A stretch of DNA of 10,042 nucleotides from Candidatus Sumerlaeota bacterium (lineage in GTDB: Bacteria; Sumerlaeota; Sumerlaeia; JADFCT01): contig JADFCT010000110.1 in assembly GCA_017161665.1 (NCBI GenBank), positions 1 to 10,042 on the forward strand, read 5' to 3'. Position 1 is the first letter of the stretch. Each line of letters starts with the position of its first letter. Under the pieces are notes generated by a model. The model worked only from the letters and a program-made list of their open reading frames with translations. It was not told the origin of the DNA and did not search any database. Both the position numbers and the translations under genes were made by a program. Below, piece after piece: positions 1 to 7,529 of the stretch.

Positions 1-2706
1 CCTGAACCCTCTGTGGCCCCCCGCGCATCGGTCGAAACCGCTCGCGGGGCGTCGCCCGAATCCGTAGCCCCCGGTGAGACCGCCACCCGCATCCGGACGG
101 CGGCGATCGAAGCGCTCAAGGCCCTGCGCGAGGCCATCCCTGCCGGGTCGCGTTCGGAATCTCTCATCCCACAGACAAAGGACAACGCCGAGGCCTCCCT
201 GCGTCCGGTCCAGCGCCAGGCCATTGATCAGGCCCTCATCCGGTCGCTGCCCGAGTCCATGGCGCACGCCGGCGCGCGCACCCGCGTCATACAGGCTATC
301 GAAAATCAATTGCCCGTCGCAATACGATCCATTCCGCCCACCGCGTCCACCATCGCCGCCGACGGCGCCCTTGTTGATACGATCGGCAGGGCGATTCGCG
401 ACAACCTGTCTCCTCCCATGAATGGTCCAGCGCCAACCGTCGCGCCCCCTTCTTCCGTCGCTTCGGGGGACAAAGCGCTCAACGTATCGCCCGAAGTCCT
501 GCAACGATTGTTAAAGGCCTCGGGGGCTGAAACGGTCAAAGAATTCCTTCAAACCCTGACCCCGGCGACACAAACTCCGGACAGCAGGGCCACGGGAGCG
601 GTTCTGGCCCGATACGCGGGGGTGGAAACCGTTCCACCGCCCCTGCGCGGAGATTCGCAGGCCGCTGAAGGCGCCCCCAGCCGGCCGCCGTTCAACGCGC
701 CTTCTCCCGGCGCGCCCACATCGCCGCCCCCAATCGCCACGCCAGAATCAACGGCGGCCCCGGCCCCGCGCCCCGCGGTTCCCACAGCGGCGATGGATCG
801 GACGCCCCCGCCACCACCACCGGCGGAATCGACCGCTCCGACTCGTTCCGCCCCCGAGGCGCCGAGCCGCCCTCCGACGGGCGACCCCCAAGTCCAAAGT
901 TCGACACGCTTTGCAGCGGATCCACGCGTCTCCGCCCCGGCGCCCTCCGGTGGCGCCGCGGCGACAACAGAACGCGCCCATCCTTTTCCACCGCCACCGG
1001 CGCCCCCAGCCGCGCCGGCGCCAGCAACACCGGCGGCGCCGCCAAACGTAACGGCGCCACAAGCGCCTCCCCAGGCAGAGGTGGCAGGGCTGGGCCAGTT
1101 TACCGCCAACCTGCAGCGGATCATGAACGCTCCTCCCCCGGCGGCCCCTCCAACGCCGAGCACGGGAGCGCCGACCGCGTCGGCGCCGCCATCCGGACAA
1201 ACTCCCGCGGCGCCGACACCTGAACAGGCGGCGCCCCCCCCGATTGTGGAACCGGCGCCATCAACCGTCCAGCGCTCGGCGCCTTTATTCTATGCCATGA
1301 CGCGCGATCCCCTGGCGCCGGCCATTGAGTCCATCCCGCCAGGGTTGGTCAATCAGACCATGGATTCGCCTGTGGTGACGCCGGAACTCCTGCTCCGATT
1401 GATTCTGGCCGCGCCGCGTTTGGCCACAGCGGCGGCTTTCGGTTTCGAAGCCCCCTCCGGCTCGTCTGCCGCGCCGCTGCCGGCGGGGAGCATGGAGGCT
1501 TTTGCGGGACTCACCCGACAGATCTTTGGCGCGCCGCCGGCGCCGACACTTCCTGATACGGGATTTTCCATTGATCCGCGTGCGGATTTCATCATGGCGC
1601 TCAAAGCCCTGGCCCAGTCGGGCAAGACCGTCGATACGCCCCTGACCCAAATGCTGAAGACCGCCCAAGCGCCCCTTGGCAGCCCCGACGGCGCCAACAA
1701 GGACACGGCGCCCATGCAGCAGGCGCAGCGGCTGGCGCGAGCCCTTCAGGGCCTGAGTCAATCCAACAGCCCCATCACGCGCCTGGCAGCGGAACACCTC
1801 CAGGGGCGCATCAGTGAAAATAGTCAATGGGAGGGATGGAGCCGGAGCCCGGCGGCGCTGGAGCGATCCTTCTGGATGCCGCTCCTCTTTGAAGCGCGGA
1901 TGATCAGCGCCCCGTGGGCCATGGCGCCGCGGATGCCCACCGGATGGGTTGAGGCCCTGTTCGGCCTCATCGGTCTGAACGCCGGACGTCGAAGTGGACT
2001 GCCGCAGTCCTTTTCGCCCTTCGGCAAAGGCGCGCGGACCTCTCAATCCGGTCCGACGTCTCCGTTTCCGGTGATGCCGGAAGAAGTGGCCGACCAACTG
2101 ACCGCCGTCCTCCGGAAGCTCGCACAGGCGCCACAGCGGCGCTGGCAGGCGCCGGCCCGTAACCTGTTAACGAAACTCGATCAGGAAGTCCGGCAATGGG
2201 AACATGAATTGTTCAAGGAAATTCAACAGCGGGAGACAACCAACCGGGCGGCGCTCCAGCGTCTGGCCGGTGGCAGCGCGCGTCTCATCGACCTGATCGA
2301 CGCGCAACGAGCCCAAAACGCCCGCGCCTTAGATGGGGGGCAGCCCTTGAGTTTCTGGCTGCCCCTATGGCTTGACGAACGCCTCACCCAGGCCCATATC
2401 CATTACGCTTCCGAATCCACCGGGCGGAAAGGACAAAGCCACAAGGCCTATAACATTGTCATGACGGTGGACCTGACCCATACGGGGCCGTTGCATTTTC
2501 ACTGTCACATTCGCAACCGGCGCGTCACGCTGGATCTGGGCGGCGTCGGCCCGTCCCTGCGCGAGGCGGCCCATACCCTGGGCGAATCACTGAAAGCCAG
2601 CCTCAAAGAACGGGGATTCCATCTCGAACGCTTCACCGCCTCCGAAACCATCGATGATACGAAGCGCCCCCCCGGTGTCCACCGCGCACAGTCCATCAAG
2701 ATCTGA
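1..2706 (+). CDS. FliK-like flagellar hook-length control protein, 5'-partial (C-terminal domain plus long Pro/Ala-rich linker)
   Basis: The frame is open to the left edge, so the true start probably lies outside; a GTG at 13 is the first possible start inside. Numbering from that GTG (897 residues): an alanine-rich helical N-terminal part (to about 200), a low-complexity Pro/Ala/Thr linker (about 205-420), a mixed helical middle, a charged helical stretch (about 687-770), and a compact C-terminal domain (about 777-880). That last domain has alternating hydrophobic strands (YNIVMTVDL, LHFHCHI, RRVTLDLG) followed by a helix with REAAHTLGESLKASLKERGF. This is the pattern of the Flg_hook (FliK C-terminal) domain, which in known FliK proteins contacts FlhB and switches export specificity when the hook is complete. 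Disordered Pro-rich N-terminal regions are usual in FliK, though this one is long. No other flagellar gene is visible. It could instead be a FliK-domain protein of unknown role. The family call is from pattern recognition, not a search. Confidence 0.68.
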   Translation, partial: PEPSVAPRASVETARGASPESVAPGETATRIRTAAIEALKALREAIPAGSRSESLIPQTKDNAEASLRPVQRQAIDQALIRSLPESMAHAGARTRVIQAIENQLPVAIRSIPPTASTIAADGALVDTIGRAIRDNLSPPMNGPAPTVAPPSSVASGDKALNVSPEVLQRLLKASGAETVKEFLQTLTPATQTPDSRATGAVLARYAGVETVPPPLRGDSQAAEGAPSRPPFNAPSPGAPTSPPPIATPESTAAPAPRPAVPTAAMDRTPPPPPPAESTAPTRSAPEAPSRPPTGDPQVQSSTRFAADPRVSAPAPSGGAAATTERAHPFPPPPAPPAAPAPATPAAPPNVTAPQAPPQAEVAGLGQFTANLQRIMNAPPPAAPPTPSTGAPTASAPPSGQTPAAPTPEQAAPPPIVEPAPSTVQRSAPLFYAMTRDPLAPAIESIPPGLVNQTMDSPVVTPELLLRLILAAPRLATAAAFGFEAPSGSSAAPLPAGSMEAFAGLTRQIFGAPPAPTLPDTGFSIDPRADFIMALKALAQSGKTVDTPLTQMLKTAQAPLGSPDGANKDTAPMQQAQRLARALQGLSQSNSPITRLAAEHLQGRISENSQWEGWSRSPAALERSFWMPLLFEARMISAPWAMAPRMPTGWVEALFGLIGLNAGRRSGLPQSFSPFGKGARTSQSGPTSPFPVMPEEVADQLTAVLRKLAQAPQRRWQAPARNLLTKLDQEVRQWEHELFKEIQQRETTNRAALQRLAGGSARLIDLIDAQRAQNARALDGGQPLSFWLPLWLDERLTQAHIHYASESTGRKGQSHKAYNIVMTVDLTHTGPLHFHCHIRNRRVTLDLGGVGPSLREAAHTLGESLKASLKERGFHLERFTASETIDDTKRPPGVHRAQSIKI
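625..1273 (+). repeat. Low-complexity Pro/Ala-coding region inside the FliK-like gene
   Basis: About 215 codons dominated by proline and alanine, with repeated GGCGCC and CCGCCACC-type words. GC is about 78% by hand count at 721-780. It includes a run of eight C at 1234-1241, inside codons for Pro-Pro-Pro. The stretch should encode a flexible, disordered linker. Such repetitive DNA is prone to length change by slippage, and the long antisense open frames here are products of composition rather than genes. Confidence 0.75.
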
Positions 2707-2718
2707 GCCTGGCCTGGA

Positions 2719-5484
2719 TCAGTTCCGACCTTCGGGAGCAAGGGCTTTGCGAATCTGATTCGGTTGACGGCCAGCCAGGCGCACAATCTGGCGACGATGA
2801 CGGCCGAGCGCGAGCGCCGAATCTTTCACAGATAAAACGCTCAGCCCCAGACGAAGCCTTCCCGCTGAGCGGCGCATGTGTTTGCGCCCCAAACGTCCGC
2901 GGCGCGGGATGGATATGGATTCATCGACAAGAAACACCCCCACGTCAGCGTCATGGACATGCCGATGGAAGCGTCGCATCCAAAGCCCCAAAGCGGGAAC
3001 AGAGCGGGGGATGGACGGCAGCAGGGGCTGTCCGGCCGGGGCCGGTTCGACAACGACCACACGAGCCGCCCGCCGTCGCGCCCGCCAGTCAACCAGCCAG
3101 AGCCAGAGCCTCCGCCACAATGGAACCCGAACCTTCAACGGATCCTTGGGGAGGAAAGGCAGACAAAGGAAAAACCCCCAACAGAATGTCTGAGGCAAAT
3201 GATAGCGCCAAGCGGGACCTGCCGTAACCAGGAGCAATCCCAAGCCATTGAGAAAAACCGGCAAAAAAACGATCAACAAACGCCAGTCGTAGATTCGAAC
3301 GAACAATAACAGGAAGCCTGTGACAATGGCCCAGAAGGCAAGGCCTGGTCGGTAGTAGAGCCAGCGTTTGCTTTTCACCCCTGTCTTACTCAAGTATTTT
3401 TTCACCTTCTTAGCGGCATCTGGGAATAAAGGCTCGGTTTGATATGGGACACGGGATGTCTTCATAATCCCTGTATTATAGGTATAAATCCAATAATCCC
3501 CCCGAGGCGGCCAGAACGTAAAAGTGCCGCGCGCCCAACGGGGATAGGCGAGCATGAGGGGATACCGTTGAAATGTACGAAACAAGAGCGCATAGTATTG
3601 TTTCAAGTTTTCAGCAATGAATTTCAGATCCCGTGACCGGCCCAGATCCCTGTGGTTGTATGCGGAATAGGGCTGGACGTTTCGATAGAATCCGGCGGCT
3701 TTGTCCAGGAAAACTAATTCTTCTTCAGGAAGAGGCACTTCTTGAGCCGTCAGATGAAACAGTTCAAAGGTACAGAATTCGTTCAATACCCCCTCATTCG
3801 CTTTGACAATTTTAAAGACAGCCTCGTGTGTTCCGAAATGAACCAAACATGCGACGGTAATAGCCAGCAGGCAGCGGTACCTTGATCGGAAGAATACGAG
3901 GGGCAGAATGGGCAACACGCCAGCGAAAATGATTAACCCATTGTGTCGCACATTGGGGAGGAGAGCCACGACAATACCCAGACCGATCCAGTACAACCAG
4001 GATCGAGCGATGGATTTGTCCACGATATAATGGAACAGCATTCCCGTTAGAATATAGACCAATGCCGTATACGGTGTATCCTTTATCATATAAACAGCCA
4101 TGACACTGTTTCGAACGGAAAGAGCCGAACCGAGCATGGCTAGAAACGGGAAAATAAATGGGACGCCAGCCCGCCAAACAAGGTGGCAGATATAAGCAAG
4201 GGCAAACGCGAAAAGGGTTAATTGAATCGCAACGGGTGTATAGGGATTATCGAAGATGTTTGGCCCTTTAGGTAGATCCAGGATCCAAGCCATCAGTTTG
4301 CCCCATTCGACGGTAAACAAACGGATAAACAATGTATGCAAGGCTGGATGCGAATTGCTGATATTCATTGTATGGGCCTGGACCCACTGATCGATGGAGT
4401 CTGGTGTCATTGTGGCTGGATAATTACAGCCCAGATAAAACATCCACAGCAGCCAAGGTGGAAGAAAGAAAATCATGAAAGAACTCAAACGAGCGGGAGC
4501 CAGTGTTCGTTGAACGGGTGTTTGTGTTACGAACCAATAAATCAGATACAAGACGATCCATAGCCCAAGAAGAACCAGGCATTGAAGGACAAAAAATACG
4601 GCTACCAAAAACACACGCGTCAGGTTCCCGCCTTGCTCCAATTTCGATATTGAGGGTACCACTACATGCTCTTTCAGAATTGCAGGCCTAAATTGCTCTT
4701 TGATAAATCCCTTCGCATCAACCGGATAGCGACTTTTAGCAAAATAGATCGTGGGAATCAATGTTCCTATATACAAGCGCGCAATTCCCTTATTGCCGCC
4801 TTGTGGTCGTTTGATTCGTAAACCGGCGAGGGCGGCCCGGGGGATTTGGCCGTGGAAACGAGATAGAGTACCATCGGTGATTTTTATTTGTTTTTGTCCC
4901 ATCTGGGGCGAATAGAGATCCAGTTCCTGACTTTTTCCGTCAAACTCCAGGCGCGCCAAACCCGACCAATCATGTGTGCGCAAATGCAAAGTGTTCCCGG
5001 CCAGCGCCCCCTGCCAGACGAATGTGGCCGGTTGCCTGCTTTTAATGAAACTCCCCCACGCCTTGTTCTTTAGGCGCCAGCTCGTCTCCGGTGTCATGGA
5101 GACGGGCTGGTCCATGGCGATTTCGCTGTTCAGGATCCAGACTTCGGTGCTCCGTGAATTGGGATTTTTCGTCCCAAGGGCCGTTAGTTTGAAACTGGCC
5201 TGCTTCGGCGAAAAACGTCCCGGAATCGGAACCATGGCCACGCGGTTCTCTGTTCCCTTATCCGGATCCCCCCAAGCCAGTTCCGGCAGTGGCCCATCGA
5301 CTTTTCCATCCACCAGATCCAGCCCCACATCAATGGGTGACTGGGCGATCCAAATAGAGGCCTGGCGCGCTCCAACAGCGGCAACGAGCAGAAAGATCAG
5401 GAGCAACCAACGGACCGGCCATCGAAGAAAACCGGGCAGCGGGCGCCTGGAGGATTGGACGATATGACTCGAAGCAGATTTCAT
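2719..5484 (-). CDS. Large polytopic membrane protein, DUF6020/GT-C-like putative glycosyltransferase with periplasmic domain
   Basis: 921 residues. One N-terminal membrane helix (about 22-40) is followed by a roughly 245-residue soluble, strand-rich domain (about 45-288), likely periplasmic. Then come about ten or eleven membrane helices: 288-320, 334-352, several between 420 and 553, and three at about 711-778. After the third helix lies TMTPDSIDQW (358-367), then NSHPALHTLFIR (377-388). Later come KDTPYT (468-473) and NVRHNGLI (511-518). These resemble the D-S-x-x-Q, N-H-P-x-x-H-T, KD-T/I-P and R-x-NG landmarks I associate with DUF6020-type membrane proteins. An acidic motif after an early helix is also typical of GT-C enzymes that use polyprenyl-phosphate sugars, so sugar transfer on the outer face of the inner membrane is the best inference, not established. 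The Shine-Dalgarno is weak (AGGG, 11 nt spacer). It is the last gene of the minus-strand series and ends 12 bp from the convergent FliK-like gene. The C-terminal tail after residue 780 is unusual and is listed separately. Confidence 0.7.
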   Translation of the reverse strand: MKSASSHIVQSSRRPLPGFLRWPVRWLLLIFLLVAAVGARQASIWIAQSPIDVGLDLVDGKVDGPLPELAWGDPDKGTENRVAMVPIPGRFSPKQASFKLTALGTKNPNSRSTEVWILNSEIAMDQPVSMTPETSWRLKNKAWGSFIKSRQPATFVWQGALAGNTLHLRTHDWSGLARLEFDGKSQELDLYSPQMGQKQIKITDGTLSRFHGQIPRAALAGLRIKRPQGGNKGIARLYIGTLIPTIYFAKSRYPVDAKGFIKEQFRPAILKEHVVVPSISKLEQGGNLTRVFLVAVFFVLQCLVLLGLWIVLYLIYWFVTQTPVQRTLAPARLSSFMIFFLPPWLLWMFYLGCNYPATMTPDSIDQWVQAHTMNISNSHPALHTLFIRLFTVEWGKLMAWILDLPKGPNIFDNPYTPVAIQLTLFAFALAYICHLVWRAGVPFIFPFLAMLGSALSVRNSVMAVYMIKDTPYTALVYILTGMLFHYIVDKSIARSWLYWIGLGIVVALLPNVRHNGLIIFAGVLPILPLVFFRSRYRCLLAITVACLVHFGTHEAVFKIVKANEGVLNEFCTFELFHLTAQEVPLPEEELVFLDKAAGFYRNVQPYSAYNHRDLGRSRDLKFIAENLKQYYALLFRTFQRYPLMLAYPRWARGTFTFWPPRGDYWIYTYNTGIMKTSRVPYQTEPLFPDAAKKVKKYLSKTGVKSKRWLYYRPGLAFWAIVTGFLLLFVRIYDWRLLIVFLPVFLNGLGLLLVTAGPAWRYHLPQTFCWGFFLCLPFLPKDPLKVRVPLWRRLWLWLVDWRARRRAARVVVVEPAPAGQPLLPSIPRSVPALGLWMRRFHRHVHDADVGVFLVDESISIPRRGRLGRKHMRRSAGRLRLGLSVLSVKDSALALGRHRRQIVRLAGRQPNQIRKALAPEGRN
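2722..3144 (-). other. GC-rich, arginine-rich C-terminal tail of the DUF6020-like protein
   Basis: Residues 781-921 follow the last membrane helix and would be cytoplasmic. They hold clusters such as WRRLW, WRARRRAAR and GRHRRQ, with no recognisable domain. By hand count GC is about 66% at 2881-3120 against about 51% at 3121-3360 and 42% at 4021-4080. No stop interrupts the frame, so the tail is formally part of the gene. Alternatives are a lost original stop with read-through into former intergenic DNA, or a frameshift near 3100. The other two minus frames give no convincing ending either. Confidence 0.5.
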
Positions 5485-5503
5485 GTGTCAGCAGTCCCTG
5501 GCT

Positions 5504-5527
5504 GGCAACCGCCTGACGGCGGTAACC
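5504..5527 (-). promoter_or_regulatory. Hairpin in the leader of the DUF6020-like gene
   Basis: On the minus strand GGTTACCGCC and GGCGGTTGCC face each other across a GTCA loop. The inner six pairs are perfect; the outer four contain one G-U wobble and one mismatch. It sits 20-43 nt upstream of the ATG at 5484. No T-run follows it on either strand, so an intrinsic terminator is unlikely. It may be a leader RNA structure or an operator-like palindrome. Confidence 0.45.
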
Positions 5528-5550
5528 GATGAATGAAATTGTATAAATTC

Positions 5551-5580
5551 ATGATGCAGTGGTGTTATGAACGGGGTCAA
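5551..5580 (-). promoter_or_regulatory. Possible sigma-70-type promoter for the DUF6020-like gene
   Basis: Reading the minus strand, TTGACC (5580-5575) is followed after 18 nt by CATCAT (5556-5551), matching the -35 and -10 consensus at 5 of 6 and 4 of 6 positions. Transcription from here would give a leader of about 60 nt containing the hairpin at 5504-5527. The spacing is slightly long and the -10 is weak, so this is only a candidate. The 174 bp gap between genes is otherwise without an obvious signal. Confidence 0.25.
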
Positions 5581-5658
5581 GGGATTTATTTTTCGTAACA
5601 TTTCGGGTTTATAGAACTGTTCGTCGAGTCCAATGCGGAGGATTGGCGAAACTAAAGT

Positions 5659-6621
5659 CTACTTCACCTGAGCCCCATTCGGGGGCGGTTTGGCTCCACC
5701 AAGGCTGTGGAGTAGAATCCTGCTATAAATAAAGCCGACGATGAATACGACAATAATTGTAATCGCGCGATCCACGAGCACACCGAGGAGGGCTTGATCG
5801 GGCGACATGCCAAGGTAGCCGGCCAGGGCGCCGGCAATACCTTCATGAATGCCAAAGTTGCCAGGGGTTAGGGAAATAACCGCAGAGATATTAATAAAGG
5901 CTTGAAGCAAAAGGACTTTTTCAAAATCAAGCGGAATGCCAAGCGCCCGATAGGTCCAATAAAGTCGAAGGGCATAAACAAAGATCAACGCCAGGCTGAA
6001 GCCGGTAATTGGCGGAATCAGGCGTTTATTTGTTTGGAATTTTTTCAGCCCTCGAGAAAATGTGCCGAGAATTGTACGAAGTCGAGTGATTGGAATTGGA
6101 ATTTTCGACAAATCGAACCAGAGACCAGCAACGCCGATGGCTATGGTGCCAACGAGAATAGAAATCGATGCCACAATAATGAGCGCACTCATTTTGTTTT
6201 CTGGCGAATAGCATAAAATCCCCAAGATAAGCGCCAAAAGAGAACTGACCAGAAAGCTGAACCAGAACAAGCCCATGAGCAGGGCTCCGTATTCCGTCAA
6301 AGGAAAATTATATTTCCTTTTGAGGAAAAACGCACGCGCAACCATCCCTCCCCGAGCTGGCGACAAATAATTATACATGGCGTTGGCGACGGTCAGTCCA
6401 AACCATTCTCTAAAAGGCAGAATCACATTGAAAACCAGAACAAGGTATCGAAACTGGTAAGCCAGTGGAAAGAGTGAAAAGCCGCCCAAAGCCAAAAGAA
6501 AAATGAGGTCCGGGATGGACAATTCCTTGAGATTAACGAACAAGCCGGGCTTGGCCAGAAAAAATGCGAGAATACAGGCGATAACCAGTATGAGTAACAG
6601 GTTGACGGTTGTTTTTTTCAT
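5659..6621 (-). CDS. LPG-synthase-TM / UPF0104-type flippase-like integral membrane protein
   Basis: 320 residues, almost wholly hydrophobic, with about eight membrane helices. Near the C-terminus it has SLTPGNFGIHEGIAGA (about 255-270) followed by a helix containing VDRAITIIVVF. The TPG-x-x-G-x-x-E core is the signature of the lysylphosphatidylglycerol-synthase transmembrane domain family (PF03706, UPF0104, AglD2-like). YNYLSPARGG near residue 88 matches the first conserved loop of that family. At about 320 residues it has only the membrane domain, not the soluble aminoacyl-transferase domain of MprF, so lipid lysinylation is not expected. Standalone members are common in polysaccharide and glycolipid loci and are thought to move or transfer lipid-linked sugars; this role is inference. 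GAGG lies six bases before the ATG at 6621, supporting the start. It follows the methyltransferase gene after 136 bp. Confidence 0.85.
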   Translation of the reverse strand: MKKTTVNLLLILVIACILAFFLAKPGLFVNLKELSIPDLIFLLALGGFSLFPLAYQFRYLVLVFNVILPFREWFGLTVANAMYNYLSPARGGMVARAFFLKRKYNFPLTEYGALLMGLFWFSFLVSSLLALILGILCYSPENKMSALIIVASISILVGTIAIGVAGLWFDLSKIPIPITRLRTILGTFSRGLKKFQTNKRLIPPITGFSLALIFVYALRLYWTYRALGIPLDFEKVLLLQAFINISAVISLTPGNFGIHEGIAGALAGYLGMSPDQALLGVLVDRAITIIVVFIVGFIYSRILLHSLGGAKPPPNGAQVK

Positions 6622-6643
6622 GAAAGGCCTCGGAAAGGACCGG

Positions 6644-6703
6644 GGGGGGAACGGTTATCGCTTGGGCTCAATGGAATACGGAGTCCCACAGAGGCGTCCC
6701 CCC
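6644..6703 (-). promoter_or_regulatory. Nested inverted repeat in the leader of the flippase-like gene
   Basis: An outer 7-bp stem pairs positions 6644-6650 with 6697-6703 (G-run against C-run). An inner stem pairs 6663-6669 with 6681-6688: seven pairs with one bulged base and an 11-nt loop. The structure lies 22-82 nt upstream of the ATG at 6621 and leaves the Shine-Dalgarno (6628-6631) outside the fold. No T-run follows, so a terminator for the upstream gene is not supported. The outer stem includes part of an eight-G run at 6642-6649. It may be a leader RNA fold or chance in a C/G-rich spot. Confidence 0.3.
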
Positions 6704-6757
6704 TGCTTATCAGAATTAATTGCCGAGAAGCAAGAGGGTCAGCCTGTTGGAACGCAT

Positions 6758-7516
6758 TCAGCCTTTTTTCTTCAGCACCCAGATGTAAGTTGGAAACAGC
6801 CAATAGGCGAATTTTGTCAGGAACAGAGCCGTCTTTTGCGTTCTGGAACCGGGCGGAATCATGTCGTCGGCATGGAACGTAACCGGATCCCGGACAATTC
6901 GTTCCGTATAGTCGATCACTTCAAAATCGGCAACCAGTCGCTTTAATTTCCAATAGGAAAAGTGCGTCTCGTAGTAGTAATCCGCTTTCCCCATCAGTCG
7001 AATATAGCGATGGGCCATCCACTTGGGAATCGCAGCCAGCAGAGGAAGTCGGTAGTGTTGTTCGATGAGAACAAACCGATTTCCCGCGGCGAAATAGCAT
7101 ACGCCTCCCGGCTTTAACACGCGATGGATCTCGGCTACGAGGCGGAAGGCGTCGGGCACATGTTCATAGACCTGACTGCAAGTAATCACATCGATGGAAT
7201 TGTCTTCGATATTCATATTCATGGAATCTTGAACCGCGAAGTCCAGCGTGTCGGAACCAAAGGTTTCTTTCGCATGTTTGACGGCGGATTCGTCAATATC
7301 AATGCCCAACCCCGACTTAAAACTTTTGCTGATGAGCGAGGTCATAATTCCGGTGGAACTGCCCACATCCAAAAGGTTCAGGTCCTGTGTCTTGCCATCC
7401 AGGCAATCGCTCAACACGGCCACAATCTTATTCGCTTTCTTCTGGCGAGCTTCCAGATTATATAATTCCGGATGCATTTCCGAAAAGTCATATTGATATT
7501 CGTAGTCCGTAGTCAT
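6758..7516 (-). CDS. Class I SAM-dependent methyltransferase (Methyltransf_11-like)
   Basis: 252 residues. The SAM-binding motif I is LLDVGSSTG (48-56), followed by GIDID (71-75), whose Asp probably holds the ribose. Then come FAVQDSMNM (93-101), DVITCSQVYEHVPD (109-122) and HRVLKPGG (131-138), in the order and spacing of Methyltransf_11 enzymes. The C-terminal hundred residues are hydrophobic and basic (RLPLLAAIPKWMAHR, TKFAYWLFPTYIWVLKKKG) and may touch the membrane. The substrate is not evident; with glycosyltransferase neighbours, a sugar hydroxyl or lipid-linked glycan is likeliest. GAGG lies ten bases before the ATG at 7516 and overlaps the TAG stop of the gene before it, so the two are probably co-translated. 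Product class is secure, substrate is not. Confidence 0.88.
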   Translation of the reverse strand: MTTDYEYQYDFSEMHPELYNLEARQKKANKIVAVLSDCLDGKTQDLNLLDVGSSTGIMTSLISKSFKSGLGIDIDESAVKHAKETFGSDTLDFAVQDSMNMNIEDNSIDVITCSQVYEHVPDAFRLVAEIHRVLKPGGVCYFAAGNRFVLIEQHYRLPLLAAIPKWMAHRYIRLMGKADYYYETHFSYWKLKRLVADFEVIDYTERIVRDPVTFHADDMIPPGSRTQKTALFLTKFAYWLFPTYIWVLKKKG

Positions 7517-7529
7517 GGAATGTCATCCT

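Noticed and set aside
549..2097. Long minus-strand open frames (204 and 270 codons) opposite the FliK-like gene
   Set aside because: They are Gly- or Arg-rich mirror images of the GC-rich Pro/Ala coding region, overlap each other in different frames, and contain no recognisable motif.
2700..2760. Bidirectional terminator between the convergent genes
   Set aside because: Only a short CCGA/TCGG stem is visible, inside coding sequence and with no T-run on either strand.
2707..2829. Read-through extension of the FliK-like gene past its TGA (40 codons)
   Set aside because: It is in exact codon register with the antisense of the DUF6020-like gene, which explains its open, protein-like look; no recoding signal was seen at the TGA.
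2658..3227. Open plus-strand frame downstream of the FliK-like gene (and a 143-codon one at 2878-3309)
   Set aside because: The first has no ATG, GTG or TTG start before about 3120. Both lie antisense to the DUF6020-like gene tail and show biased, motif-free composition; they would only become credible if that tail proved not to be coding.
5659..6621. Full MprF lysylphosphatidylglycerol synthase
   Set aside because: Only the membrane domain is present; the soluble aminoacyl-transferase half is absent and the gene is of normal length for the standalone family.
6503..6946. Plus-strand frame of 147 codons spanning the gap between the methyltransferase and flippase-like genes
   Set aside because: It runs antisense to both flanking genes, has no clear Shine-Dalgarno and no recognisable motif.
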